Part shown: positions 47,354-56,067 of the stretch, piece after piece
How positions within the stretch are numbered: position 1 is the stretch's first letter
How the letters are laid out: every line of letters starts with the position of its first letter
Source of the DNA: Neochlamydia sp. S13
Lineage (GTDB): Bacteria > Chlamydiota > Chlamydiia > Chlamydiales > Parachlamydiaceae
Direction: 5' to 3'
Length of the DNA: 64,000 nucleotides
Assembly (NCBI RefSeq): GCF_000648235.2
Contig: NZ_AP017977.1
Location: forward strand, 2,418,001-2,482,000
Program-made: the position numbers and the translations under genes
The notes under the pieces: model-generated
The model's database searches: none
What the model was told of the DNA's origin: nothing
What the model saw: the letters and a program-made list of their open reading frames with translations, nothing else

Positions 47354-48628
47354 ATGCTAGCAAATGCCAATTTATTAAAATTTTCTTTTTGGGTATGGCC
47401 CTATTTTGCCATGCTCGTCATAGGCTTAACGTTCCCCTCCGACGGTAACCATGGAATGATGACCCCTAAAAGTGGGTTGTTTCTTGGGTGTTTTTGTCTA
47501 ATGATTTTTTATAGCTTTTTTAGAGTGCGTTTGACAATGCATCAACTTCGCCTCATCTGTTTTGCTTGCATTTCCTTAAGTTTTTTGTTGATTTGGATGT
47601 TTATTGGCCATTGGCAAAAAAATGAATGGTTAAATAGCGGCTTCGATCAATTTAAAATTTTTTCCATCACTATTGCTACTGTCATCATGACTTTGAATCT
47701 AGTGCACGAAGATTTAACGACTAAGGAAAAAATTTTAAAAGTGATTATCTATTCTAATTTTGCCTACTCGACAATTAAAGTGACAGTAGTCGTTCTCCAC
47801 CTTTTGAAAATTATAGACATGTTTCATTTATTAGACCTTTTAGGGGTTCGTTATATGAGCATGGCCATGCTTCAAGGTAACTTATCCCGCTTGCAAACCT
47901 CAGTAGATATTATCACGCCTTTTTTACTGCTTTTCGTATTACAAGGTAATCGATTAAACTTAGGATTAAGCAAAAATTTTAAATGGCTATTTCTGCTAAT
48001 TACTTTGCCTGCAATTTTTCTTAGTTTCTCACGTTTCCTCTATGGGGTGGTGGGAATAAGTATAATCTTATATGCCTTTACCTTAAACTTTAAAGGATTT
48101 TTCAGAATGGCGATTTTAACCACGCTAGTCGCTATTCTAGGGTTAAGTTGGATAGGAATAGAAAAAGTACAAATTCTTATTTATGAGCGCTTTTTTAGCC
48201 ATGATAACCAGATGTCTGATCAAGTGCGCGTAGATCAGATTAACGCCTTGATGGAAGAGCTTGATATTTATCCTTTATTAGGGAAAGGTCTTGGAGGATA
48301 TGTGGAAAAGTTAGTAAGGGGAGGAGATTTGCACCACTCTTATGAGGTTCAATGGATTGCTTTTCTCATGCAATTTGGAATCTTAGGCTTTATTATTTTA
48401 ATGATTCCGGTAGCTATCATAGCTTACAAACTATTTGCGCCACCCTTTAATCGATTAAAGCTGGCTTTTTTAGGTCTTTTTGGCGTATGGCTTCTCTCTG
48501 GGTTTACCAATCCTTTTCTTATTTCCTTAACAAGTGGTATTGTTTACTCCATGTTTCTATTGGTAAGCGATATATTAAAAACACTCTCTCAGCAAGAGAG
48601 GGTCCTTGTGAGCTGGTATGATGAGTAA
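47354..48628 (+). CDS. O-antigen ligase/polymerase-family membrane protein (WaaL/Wzy-like)
   Basis: 424 aa with about ten to twelve hydrophobic segments. The periplasmic loop between ~285 and ~330 carries VRVDQINALMEELDIYPLLG and GKGLGGYVEKLVRG followed by HHSYEVQWIAFLMQFGILGF, the pattern of the Wzy_C/WaaL domain (conserved G-G and H...E around the catalytic loop). With a Wzm/Wzt exporter next to it, a ligase that joins the exported chain to a lipid or protein acceptor is more likely than a Wzy polymerase, since ABC-exported chains are polymerised in the cytoplasm. That choice is inference. Confidence 0.8.
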   Translation: MLANANLLKFSFWVWPYFAMLVIGLTFPSDGNHGMMTPKSGLFLGCFCLMIFYSFFRVRLTMHQLRLICFACISLSFLLIWMFIGHWQKNEWLNSGFDQFKIFSITIATVIMTLNLVHEDLTTKEKILKVIIYSNFAYSTIKVTVVVLHLLKIIDMFHLLDLLGVRYMSMAMLQGNLSRLQTSVDIITPFLLLFVLQGNRLNLGLSKNFKWLFLLITLPAIFLSFSRFLYGVVGISIILYAFTLNFKGFFRMAILTTLVAILGLSWIGIEKVQILIYERFFSHDNQMSDQVRVDQINALMEELDIYPLLGKGLGGYVEKLVRGGDLHHSYEVQWIAFLMQFGILGFIILMIPVAIIAYKLFAPPFNRLKLAFLGLFGVWLLSGFTNPFLISLTSGIVYSMFLLVSDILKTLSQQERVLVSWYDE

Positions 48629-50456
48629 AATAAAAAAATTGGGTAGGATTTGTACCACATACTTAGGTGTCTCAGCGAGATATTTATTACGCGGTTTTCA
48701 AAAAAGATGCTTTTTTTCTTATTTACTCTCTTATTTTAAGCAGCATTTTTTATATCTAGAAAAATTTACTAAACATTTAGAGGAAAATATAGAGCTTGAG
48801 GATAACCAATCCTTTAAATGGAATAGATTAAAAGAAACTGTTCAAGGATTACATGCTCTTCTACCAGACAATAATAGATTTTATTACTCTATCTTAATTG
48901 ATGCGACTCAATGCCCTAGAAAATATCTTAAGCAAACACTTAGGACGGCTTTAGATATAACAGCTCCCTATAAAGAAATTTTATTAGCTATTTCCAAAGA
49001 GTCGGACAAAGAAATAAAAAAATTACTCAATCATTTCATTCCTAACGAATTGGCAAGCTTAAAAGTATTTAATTTTGAAAAAAATCTTTCTCAAAGTGAG
49101 GTAATAAATGCTTTAGCTAGCTTCTCTCAGGGCAATTACTTGTTTATCTTGCCGGTAGGAGATTGGATGAGGCCTGATCTATTCTATCGCTATGAGCAAA
49201 CTCTTAATTTTATGGGTGAAAAAGATTTTACTGTATTATTCTGTGATGAATATCAAATCGATCATCACTGTATGCCCCTTCCAAAAACTCGTACTCTTAA
49301 GCCGCAACGGCCTTGTTTTCCCTATGTGTTTAATGATGACCTAGGACATACTTTGCTTATTCCTAAAAATCTTTGGGAAAAAATTGGGGGATTGCTTAAA
49401 GAAAGTGAAGGAATACACACTTTTGATTTACCTTTAAGATTAGAAGCAGCCGGGGCTTTATTTCATAAAGTACCTTTGCCTCTTTATGCGATTAGAGAAG
49501 AAAATAAAATTAAGCAAGAGATCCACTATTCAAATTTGCCTGCGCTAAGAAATATTCTTAAATCTTTCGAAAATTATTCAATAAGTAAAAAATTAAACTG
49601 GAATTGGACGCCAGGCTATTCCAAATCAAGTGTAAGGGCGATCCCTCAGCTCCTTAGTATTCCTGAAGTGCATGTAATCATGCTTTATAAAGATCATTTC
49701 CGTCTCACCTTATCTGCTGTCAATCATATCATGAAGCAAAAAAATGTCCGCGTGAAAATGACTGCCATTGATAATAATAGCCAAGACTTTTCTATAGCAG
49801 AAAAATTGAGGGAACTGGGGGTAGAAGTTATTCGAGTAGAGGAGCCCTTTAATTATTCACGTTTAAATAATAGGGCGGTTAGGGAAACTAAAATAGCTAA
49901 AGATATAGAAAATATCCTTTTTCTTAACAATGATGTAGACTTAGATGCTGACGGTTTAATAGAGATGTGCCGTTGGATCGAACAGCCTGGAATTGGACTA
50001 GTCGGTTGCCGCTTAAATTACCCTAATGGCTTATTGCAGCATGGAGGCGTGATCATTGAATCCTCAGGAGCCGCTTTTATGAAATCTTGGCACCATGAAG
50101 AGAGGCTAGAAAAATTTCACCACCTTAGGAAAACTAATTTTTTGAAAATATCAGCAGCCGTTACAGCTGCTTGCTGCATGATTAAAAAGAAGACCTTCCT
50201 TGAAGTAAACGGATTTGACGAAGTATGGTTCCCTATAGCATTTAGTGACACTGCTTTAGCAGTTAAAGTGCGTGCAAAAGGGCTGCACTGTTTATATACT
50301 CCCTTTGCAGTAGGAGTTCATCATGAGAGCATTTCTCGTAAAAAAGTCAATATAGAGGACTATGAAACTTTGTCCTGGGTGCATCGTCGATTTGTTCAGA
50401 AATTATGGGAGAATGAAAAAATCCACTTCGAAGATCTTGAAAAGACAGAATATTAG
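48618..50456 (+). CDS. Glycosyltransferase with two GT2-type domains
   Basis: 612 aa, overlaps the preceding gene by 11 nt. Residues ~85-300 look like a degenerate GT2 domain (YSILIDATQCPRKYLKQTLR, FLFILPVGDWMRP-like loop, CDEYQID). Residues ~350-590 are a clear family 2 domain: VHVIMLYKDHFRLTLSAVNH, TAIDNNSQD, ILFLNNDVDLDADGLIEMCR, GCRLNYPNGLLQHGGVIIES, and FDEVWFPIAFSDTALAVKVR. The QHGG and FD..F/W..A.SDTAL pattern matches large O-chain rhamnosyl/galactosyl transferases. Probably extends the exported glycan. Confidence 0.87.
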   Translation: MMSKIKKLGRICTTYLGVSARYLLRGFQKRCFFSYLLSYFKQHFLYLEKFTKHLEENIELEDNQSFKWNRLKETVQGLHALLPDNNRFYYSILIDATQCPRKYLKQTLRTALDITAPYKEILLAISKESDKEIKKLLNHFIPNELASLKVFNFEKNLSQSEVINALASFSQGNYLFILPVGDWMRPDLFYRYEQTLNFMGEKDFTVLFCDEYQIDHHCMPLPKTRTLKPQRPCFPYVFNDDLGHTLLIPKNLWEKIGGLLKESEGIHTFDLPLRLEAAGALFHKVPLPLYAIREENKIKQEIHYSNLPALRNILKSFENYSISKKLNWNWTPGYSKSSVRAIPQLLSIPEVHVIMLYKDHFRLTLSAVNHIMKQKNVRVKMTAIDNNSQDFSIAEKLRELGVEVIRVEEPFNYSRLNNRAVRETKIAKDIENILFLNNDVDLDADGLIEMCRWIEQPGIGLVGCRLNYPNGLLQHGGVIIESSGAAFMKSWHHEERLEKFHHLRKTNFLKISAAVTAACCMIKKKTFLEVNGFDEVWFPIAFSDTALAVKVRAKGLHCLYTPFAVGVHHESISRKKVNIEDYETLSWVHRRFVQKLWENEKIHFEDLEKTEY

Positions 50457-50486
50457 AGGGATTATTAAAAATAAAAATGAGCGAAG

Positions 50487-51944
50487 ATGTTATTTAACTC
50501 TTACCTTTTCATCTTTATCTATCTTCCTATAGTGGTAGCAATATTTTTTGTTTGCTGCTATTTTCACCTTAAGAAAGGTGCTCAGCTGTTTTTGCTAATC
50601 AGTTCTTTAATCTTTTATGCTTACTGGGATGTGCGGTTTGTTCCTTTATTATGTGCATCCATTCTTTTTAATTATATAGCAGGCAATCAGATATATAATG
50701 CTTCTACAAGCCAAGGAAAAAAGCTTTATCTACTATTAAGCTTAACATTCAATCTGGCTCTTTTACTTTATTTTAAATATCTTAATTTTTTTATTAGCAG
50801 TGCTAACTATTTTTTATCTTCTGAGATAAAATTATTAGATATCATTCTACCCTTAGGAATCTCTTTTTTTACATTTACTCAAATAGCCTATCTTGTAGAT
50901 GTTTATCAAGCGAGGGCCGTTCCAGGAGGGTGGTGCTCTTACAGCCTATTCGTAACAGTTTTTCCTCATTTAATCGCAGGCCCGGTATTGCACCATAAAG
51001 AAATGATTACGCAATTTGACAACCCTGCCAACTATCAATGGTCTAGTTACAATTTTGCCCAAGGAACATTTTTATTCGTCATAGGATTAGCCAAAAAAGT
51101 CCTCATTGCTGATGCCATGTATGGATATGTCACCCCGGTTTTTGATCAAAATCAAACTCTAATCCCTTTTTTACAAGCTTGGATAGGGGCCTTAGCTTAT
51201 TCTATAGAGCTTTATTTTGATTTCTCTGGCTATTCAGATATGGCTGTTGGGCTAGGGCTCTACTTTAATATTCAACTACCGCTTAATTTTAACTCTCCTT
51301 ATCAAGCCACCTCAATAATTGATTTTTGGCGGCGCTGGCATATCTCGCTCTCTAACTTTTTAAGAGATTATTTATACATACCTTTAGGAGGGAATAGATA
51401 TGGGGAGACCCGCAAATTAGCTAATTTGTTGATTACTATGCTCCTTGGTGGAGCCTGGCACGGGGCTAATTGGACCTTTGTGGTGTGGGGGCTCTGCCAT
51501 GGTTTTTTTCTTATGATTAATCATTTATGGCGTAAGCTTAATATTAAGTTATCACCTCTTCTAGGACAGTGTTTTACTTTTTTCTGCGTGGTAGTGGCTT
51601 TTGTTATCTTCCGCTCTCCTGATTTACATAGAGCTTGGATGATATTAGAGGGATTGTTTGGTTATAATGGAGTAATCCTTCCTGAAAAATATGAATATAG
51701 CTTAGCCTTTTTGAAAGCTTATGGAGTGACTTTTGAAAGGCTTCATTTTTCCAATGTACGCCTCTACGATTTGCTAAAAATTTTGGCTTGTCTGTTAGCT
51801 ACCTTATTACTTCCCAATAGCATGTGGTGGAAAGAACGTTTTATTAAATATCCTATTTTATCAGGTTTAAGCTTGAGTGCGATCTTTATTATTTGCCTGA
51901 TAGATTTGGATGCCGTTACTGAATTTCTTTATTATCAATTCTAA
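50487..51944 (+). CDS. MBOAT-family O-acyltransferase (AlgI/PatA-like)
   Basis: 485-aa polytopic membrane enzyme that passes acyl (usually acetyl) groups across the membrane for polysaccharide O-acylation. The N-terminus LFNSYLFIFIYLPIVVAIFF is typical of AlgI-type proteins. Active-site region: YFDFSGYSDMAVGLGLYFNI, then NFNSPYQATSIIDFWRRWHI with SLSNFLRDYLYIPLGGNRYG, and the catalytic histidine in LGGAWHGANWTFVVWGLCHG. It is paired with the next gene, as AlgI is with AlgJ/AlgX. Acyl donor and position on the glycan are unknown. Confidence 0.93.
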   Translation: MLFNSYLFIFIYLPIVVAIFFVCCYFHLKKGAQLFLLISSLIFYAYWDVRFVPLLCASILFNYIAGNQIYNASTSQGKKLYLLLSLTFNLALLLYFKYLNFFISSANYFLSSEIKLLDIILPLGISFFTFTQIAYLVDVYQARAVPGGWCSYSLFVTVFPHLIAGPVLHHKEMITQFDNPANYQWSSYNFAQGTFLFVIGLAKKVLIADAMYGYVTPVFDQNQTLIPFLQAWIGALAYSIELYFDFSGYSDMAVGLGLYFNIQLPLNFNSPYQATSIIDFWRRWHISLSNFLRDYLYIPLGGNRYGETRKLANLLITMLLGGAWHGANWTFVVWGLCHGFFLMINHLWRKLNIKLSPLLGQCFTFFCVVVAFVIFRSPDLHRAWMILEGLFGYNGVILPEKYEYSLAFLKAYGVTFERLHFSNVRLYDLLKILACLLATLLLPNSMWWKERFIKYPILSGLSLSAIFIICLIDLDAVTEFLYYQF

Positions 51945-51945
51945 T

Positions 51946-53088
51946 ATGCCTAATAAAAACCATCATCTCTTTCTTACTGCTTTTTTCATTGCTACCCTAA
52001 TTGCTCTTATATTTATTGTCTCTTTTAATTATTTAATAGATCCTTTTGATTACTTTAAGCCTCCTATAATTGTTGGATTTAATGATAAAAAATTAGAGAG
52101 CACACAGGAAAGATTTGATAAGGCAGCTAAGATTATAGTTAAAAAGCCGACAGCTATTATGTTAGGATCCTCACGTGTACGTGCAGGTTTTCCATTAACC
52201 TATTATAATCAATTAGCTGGAGGGCAAGCTTATAAGGCAGCTTTTTCCGGAGCTCGCTTTGACGAAATCTTTGGCTACTTTGAACATGCTTTGTATAACC
52301 AACCTGATCTGAAAGCAGTTTTTCTTAGTTTAGACTTTTTTGCATTTGCAAGCCAGCTTGAGCCTGTAGCAGAATATAGGGAAGATCGATTGAGAAGGGC
52401 TTCTCTCTCTTTTTCCGACTGGGCCCAGTGCTTATTGTCACAACAAACTATTAAATTTAGTTGGTCTACTTTTGAACACAATATAAATCCTAAAAAGCTA
52501 GAAGAGGTGGCTGGCTATTATGTTAAGATTGATGAAAATGATTTTATCCTTCTTAATCCAATAATTGTCGAAAACCCTGTGCAATTTTTGAAAGAAGAGA
52601 AAAGGTTAATCTTCAATAATTATGAAATTGATGATAAAAAAGTGGCTATGTTTAGAAAGCTTGTGCAGAGGTGTCAGGAAAACAATATTGATTTGAAAGT
52701 AGTCTTTAGTCCAGCCCATGTTTACTATTGGGAAGCGCTTTATCAATGTAATTGTTGGAAAGCTTTAGAAAATTTGAAACGCCAGCTAAGTGCCATTTAC
52801 CCTATCTACGATTTCTCCGGCTTCTGCGCTTTTAATCAAGAAGATTTATCAATAGGTAACTCTAATAGACGTTTTTTCGAGATCTCTCACTTTACCCCTT
52901 TGTATGGGCAGATTATACTGGATCGTGTGTATGGGAAAGAAAATGGCTGCCAAGAGCAAGAGGCTGGTTTTTTATTAAATCCGCAAACAGTTGAATTACA
53001 TCTAACAAAAATACGTAAGCAAAGAGATGACTGGATAGAAAAAAATTTTGACTTGGCTATTTGGCTGCGAAATCAACTGAATATTTAG
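51946..53088 (+). CDS. MBOAT-partner membrane protein, SGNH-like
   Basis: 380 aa. One N-terminal membrane segment (FLTAFFIATLIALIFIVSFN) followed by NYLIDPFDYFK and a periplasmic domain. IMLGSSRVRAGFPLTYYNQL contains the G-S-S/S-R serine of SGNH/AlgJ-like acyltransferases, and FEISHFTPLYGQIILDR near the end could hold the catalytic His (SH.T..YG). ATG 51946 lies one base after the preceding stop; an upstream in-frame ATG (51910) would overlap the MBOAT gene. Together the two genes most likely transfer an acyl group from the MBOAT protein to the exported glycan. Last gene of the polysaccharide island; 53089-53379 shows no gene. Confidence 0.85.
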   Translation: MPNKNHHLFLTAFFIATLIALIFIVSFNYLIDPFDYFKPPIIVGFNDKKLESTQERFDKAAKIIVKKPTAIMLGSSRVRAGFPLTYYNQLAGGQAYKAAFSGARFDEIFGYFEHALYNQPDLKAVFLSLDFFAFASQLEPVAEYREDRLRRASLSFSDWAQCLLSQQTIKFSWSTFEHNINPKKLEEVAGYYVKIDENDFILLNPIIVENPVQFLKEEKRLIFNNYEIDDKKVAMFRKLVQRCQENNIDLKVVFSPAHVYYWEALYQCNCWKALENLKRQLSAIYPIYDFSGFCAFNQEDLSIGNSNRRFFEISHFTPLYGQIILDRVYGKENGCQEQEAGFLLNPQTVELHLTKIRKQRDDWIEKNFDLAIWLRNQLNI

Positions 53089-53379
53089 GAGAGGGCGGCT
53101 TTAATCGTTTAAAGAAACTATAGCTAGAGTGTCTAAAAAGGGAATTGCCTTTCCGAAAGCTCTCTCTCCTTAAAGAGAGGGTATGATGATGTAAATGATG
53201 GCGTAAGAAGTGGCTCAAAGAGCGTATTATAAAGCAGTAGCTCAGGAGGTTTTGTCCTCGCCATGCCTCTTTTTAGATTTTTTTTCTATCCAACCTACCT
53301 CAAATCTTTTATAGCCTCTTCCTCTATTTATTTAATGTTCTTTTGAGAAACTATATAAACTTTTTTTATATACTATGTT

Positions 53380-54213
53380 TTATTGGCGTAAAAAGTTTCG
53401 ATGGGCTTTTTCCCAGGAATAAAATACTTTTGTTTGGGTCTCCATATCGTAACGTACTTGGATGCTAATATAAGGGTAAGGATGGCGATTATCAAAATTA
53501 CGCCCCTCCTTTTTTTTGAAAAGCTTTACAAACACTTCTTTATTCATCCAGGGCAGCGTAGAGACATTCGTATCTTGCTTTTCATAACGGCTAAACTCTT
53601 GAAAATCTTTTAATCCTTTATATTTAGGTGTTTCCAAATAATAGTGATGAATAAGCTTAATAATTTCTGCTGGTTTATCTTCCCACCCCTGAACATAAAA
53701 AGAAACCTCTGCCCCAATCATATGTTTAGATGACTGGTTCTCTAGAGAATCATCTACATAAACGTTATGCTGAGGGCAGCGATGGCCCGAGGTAATGACA
53801 ATCTTTTTACCTGATTTATGCTGGAGGTAATTAAGCAAATTAATTAGAATAGGATAGACAAATTCCTTATCATTATGCAAAGGCAAACTATGACGTTCCG
53901 CTCCTCCACAGTCGAAAAAACGTAAGGTCTCTTGCTTGCGTTGAACGACATGCGGAGGATTAAGGCTACTGCCTTTACAACGAAAATATTCTTTAGTAAT
54001 AGAATGAAAAGAGTTGTTTTCCCAGGAATATAGAATTGGAGCTGATTGAGTAGCAGGCTCGGGCTTAAAAAGATATTCGTTGTGGCGGCGATAGATATAT
54101 TCTCCTATTGCATTTTGTAGGCGTGCTCGTTCACTTTCTGCTTCTTCAGAGAAAAAACAACCGCTAAGAAAAAAGGCTAGAAGGAAAGTTAAAACAACAG
54201 AAAAGTATTTCAT
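53380..54213 (-). CDS. Lipoprotein with peptidase-M15-like domain, possibly catalytically altered
   Basis: 277 aa. Signal peptide with lipobox LSGC (Cys19). Residues ~130-185 resemble D-Ala-D-Ala carboxypeptidase/VanY-type M15 folds: ITSGHRCPQHNVYVDDS then SSKHMIGAEVSFYVQG. In M15 enzymes the second motif normally reads S-x-H-x-x-G-x-A-x-D with a zinc-binding Asp; here the Asp position is Ser (VSF) and Ala is Glu. The lost ligand may mean a non-hydrolytic peptidoglycan-binding role or a divergent site. Located at the outer or inner membrane periplasmic face. Divergent from the HAD gene at 54249. Confidence 0.75.
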   Translation of the reverse strand: MKYFSVVLTFLLAFFLSGCFFSEEAESERARLQNAIGEYIYRRHNEYLFKPEPATQSAPILYSWENNSFHSITKEYFRCKGSSLNPPHVVQRKQETLRFFDCGGAERHSLPLHNDKEFVYPILINLLNYLQHKSGKKIVITSGHRCPQHNVYVDDSLENQSSKHMIGAEVSFYVQGWEDKPAEIIKLIHHYYLETPKYKGLKDFQEFSRYEKQDTNVSTLPWMNKEVFVKLFKKKEGRNFDNRHPYPYISIQVRYDMETQTKVFYSWEKAHRNFLRQ

Positions 54214-54248
54214 ATGAATAAATTAACTAAAATTGGAATCATTAGCTT

Positions 54249-54932
54249 ATGCATTGGATAGATGATTATCAACTGTTTCTTTTCGATTTCGATGGTTTAT
54301 TAGTTAATACCGAAGAAATTCATTTTAAAGCCTATCAGTACATGTGTAAGAAATATGGTTTTAATCTTGACTGGAGCTTTGCACGCTATTGCCAAGCTGC
54401 TCATTATCATGCGGAGGGCTTAAAGGAAGAAATTTATCGCGAGCTGCCCGCCCTTTATGAAGTAGAGCCTAACTGGGATGTTCTGTATGCATGTAAAAGA
54501 GAAAAAGTGATTGAACTTTTACACCAGGATATTCAACTTATGCCGGGAGTGCAGGAACTGCTAGAGGCTTTAAACAAAGCTAATATCAAGCGTTGTGTTG
54601 TTACTCATTCTCCGCAGGCGCTTGTGGATACTGTTCGCTGTCAGCTTCCTATCCTCAATACCATCCCTTATTGGTTTACCCGCGAATTTTACACTCACCC
54701 TAAACCTCATCCAGAAAGCTACCTTACTGCTATCAAACAACTTGCCGATTACCAAGATAATATTATTGGCTTTGAAGATACTCCAAGAGGTATTAAAGCT
54801 CTCTTGCAAACTTCTGCTCAGCCGGTGCTCGTTTCAAAAGCTGCTTATGATAACCTCCCTTCAAATGTGATTCGTGTCGTCGACTTTAACGTCTTAAATA
54901 ATTCGCAAAAGCTAGAAAGTCTAGGGTTCTAG
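54249..54932 (+). CDS. HAD-superfamily hydrolase, beta-phosphoglucomutase-like
   Basis: 227 aa, subfamily IA. Motif I LFLFDFDGLLVNTEEIHFKA with the nucleophile and acid/base Asp and the DG.L.(D/N)(T/S) signature of the PGMB-like group. Helical cap follows (~20-85), then motif II CVVTHSPQAL, motif III lysine in HPKPHPESYLTAI, and motif IV IIGFEDTPRGIKALL. Typical of small sugar phosphatases or phosphomutases; the substrate is unknown. No ribosome site stands out. Confidence 0.88.
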   Translation: MHWIDDYQLFLFDFDGLLVNTEEIHFKAYQYMCKKYGFNLDWSFARYCQAAHYHAEGLKEEIYRELPALYEVEPNWDVLYACKREKVIELLHQDIQLMPGVQELLEALNKANIKRCVVTHSPQALVDTVRCQLPILNTIPYWFTREFYTHPKPHPESYLTAIKQLADYQDNIIGFEDTPRGIKALLQTSAQPVLVSKAAYDNLPSNVIRVVDFNVLNNSQKLESLGF

Positions 54933-55072
54933 CTTAATACTTTTGCATGCTCGTATTTTTTACTTGTATCTACCTTTTCTCTTAAAAATATTTAATAAAT
55001 TCTTTGCTTCTATCGAACGGCCAGCTATTAATCACCTTGCTTTTAATAAAAATATTAGTTTTTCCCAATTAA

Positions 55073-55365
55073 TCATTCTAGTCCCATATCCGCGCATTCC
55101 TTTAATGGCGCTAGCAAGCTATCTAAAGTTTCATCTTCTTGCCATTTACCTAGCCACCGATGAGTAGCCGATCTTGATCCCCAATTCGGTCCTCTAGGAA
55201 GATCCACCAACGTGACCCTGTAATCAAAATTCAAAATAAGCTGTCACAGATTTTTCTCCAGGGAGTATGAGGCTTTCCTTTTAAATTTTTCGAAGAGCTT
55301 TGCGGCAAAAGCGGTTGTAAGATTCTCCATTGAGTATCTGTAAGTCCTTCAAAACTTCCTGGCAT
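55073..55365 (-). pseudogene. IS5-family transposase remnant
   Basis: Minus-strand ATG at 55365, preceded by AAGGAG, opens MPGSFEGLTDTQWRILQPLL and continues GKPHTPWRKICDSLF, then a stop. After a frameshift the expected continuation appears: RWVDLPRGPNWGSRSATHRW LGKWQEDET, ending at 55073. This is the DUF4096-type N-terminal region of IS5-family transposases (LTD.QW..L.PLLP, then DLP...G..S..HR....W). The DDE domain is missing. Confidence 0.7.
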
Positions 55366-55379
55366 ATCTCTTCTCCTTC

Positions 55380-56054
55380 TTAAAAAAAGAACACCTCACA
55401 CATTTAAATCTTTTACTATTAAAATGATAGCTTCATGATTTGAATAAAGCTTTAAAAGCTATATTTTTCTTTAATATAATCCAGCTCTTCAAGCAGATGC
55501 TATAGCAAGTGAAAGGAAAAGTTAATATTCATGAACCTTGATAAACATCAAAAGATATTTATCCAAGCTTTAGTTTTTTTCTACAATCTCCTAATTAGCA
55601 TTGTCATCTTTTTTAGAACCACTAGGCGATTGTAATTACATACTTTTGAGCAGCTCTTTATGCAAGCATAATCTCAATAATAAGCTTTTAAAAATAATAA
55701 GTTAGTATGTAAAAACACCTGTTTTTTTATATAGTGAAAGTTAAACTTATTTTAACAATAATTTTTATACAAATAGTTGTTTTAAATATTTAACTATTTA
55801 TTTATTTTTTCTGGTATATTTTCTTTAAGTTTTTATTCAAAGGCGTTTTTAGACTTTTTCTATTTTTCTTTTATTTTTTATCTAATTATATTTTAAATAT
55901 AAATTGTTAATAAATAATAAAATGTAGCTTATTTTATAAAGTTTATTTTTGTTATTTAAAAAAAATTGTTTTTAATTATATATTGTTAATAATATATAAT
56001 TAAAAAATAGTTAAAATGTAAAAGAATTCTTATTAATGATCGTTAAGTTAGAAG
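55380..56054. other. Very AT-rich non-coding stretch
   Basis: No gene can be supported. From about 55690 the sequence is strikingly AT-rich with long runs of A and T. The stretch ends at the ribosome site of the gene at 56068 and probably holds its promoter, but no single -35/-10 pair can be chosen with confidence. Confidence 0.5.
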
Positions 56055-56067
56055 AAAGGAGAAAGTA

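Noticed and set aside
53155-53185. Possible terminator hairpin (CTCTCT...AGAGAG) after the polysaccharide island
   Set aside because: Only a 6-bp stem and no T-tract follows; too weak to call.
54943-55167. Plus-strand 74-codon frame
   Set aside because: It is antisense to the IS5-family remnant read on the minus strand, whose protein motifs are recognisable.
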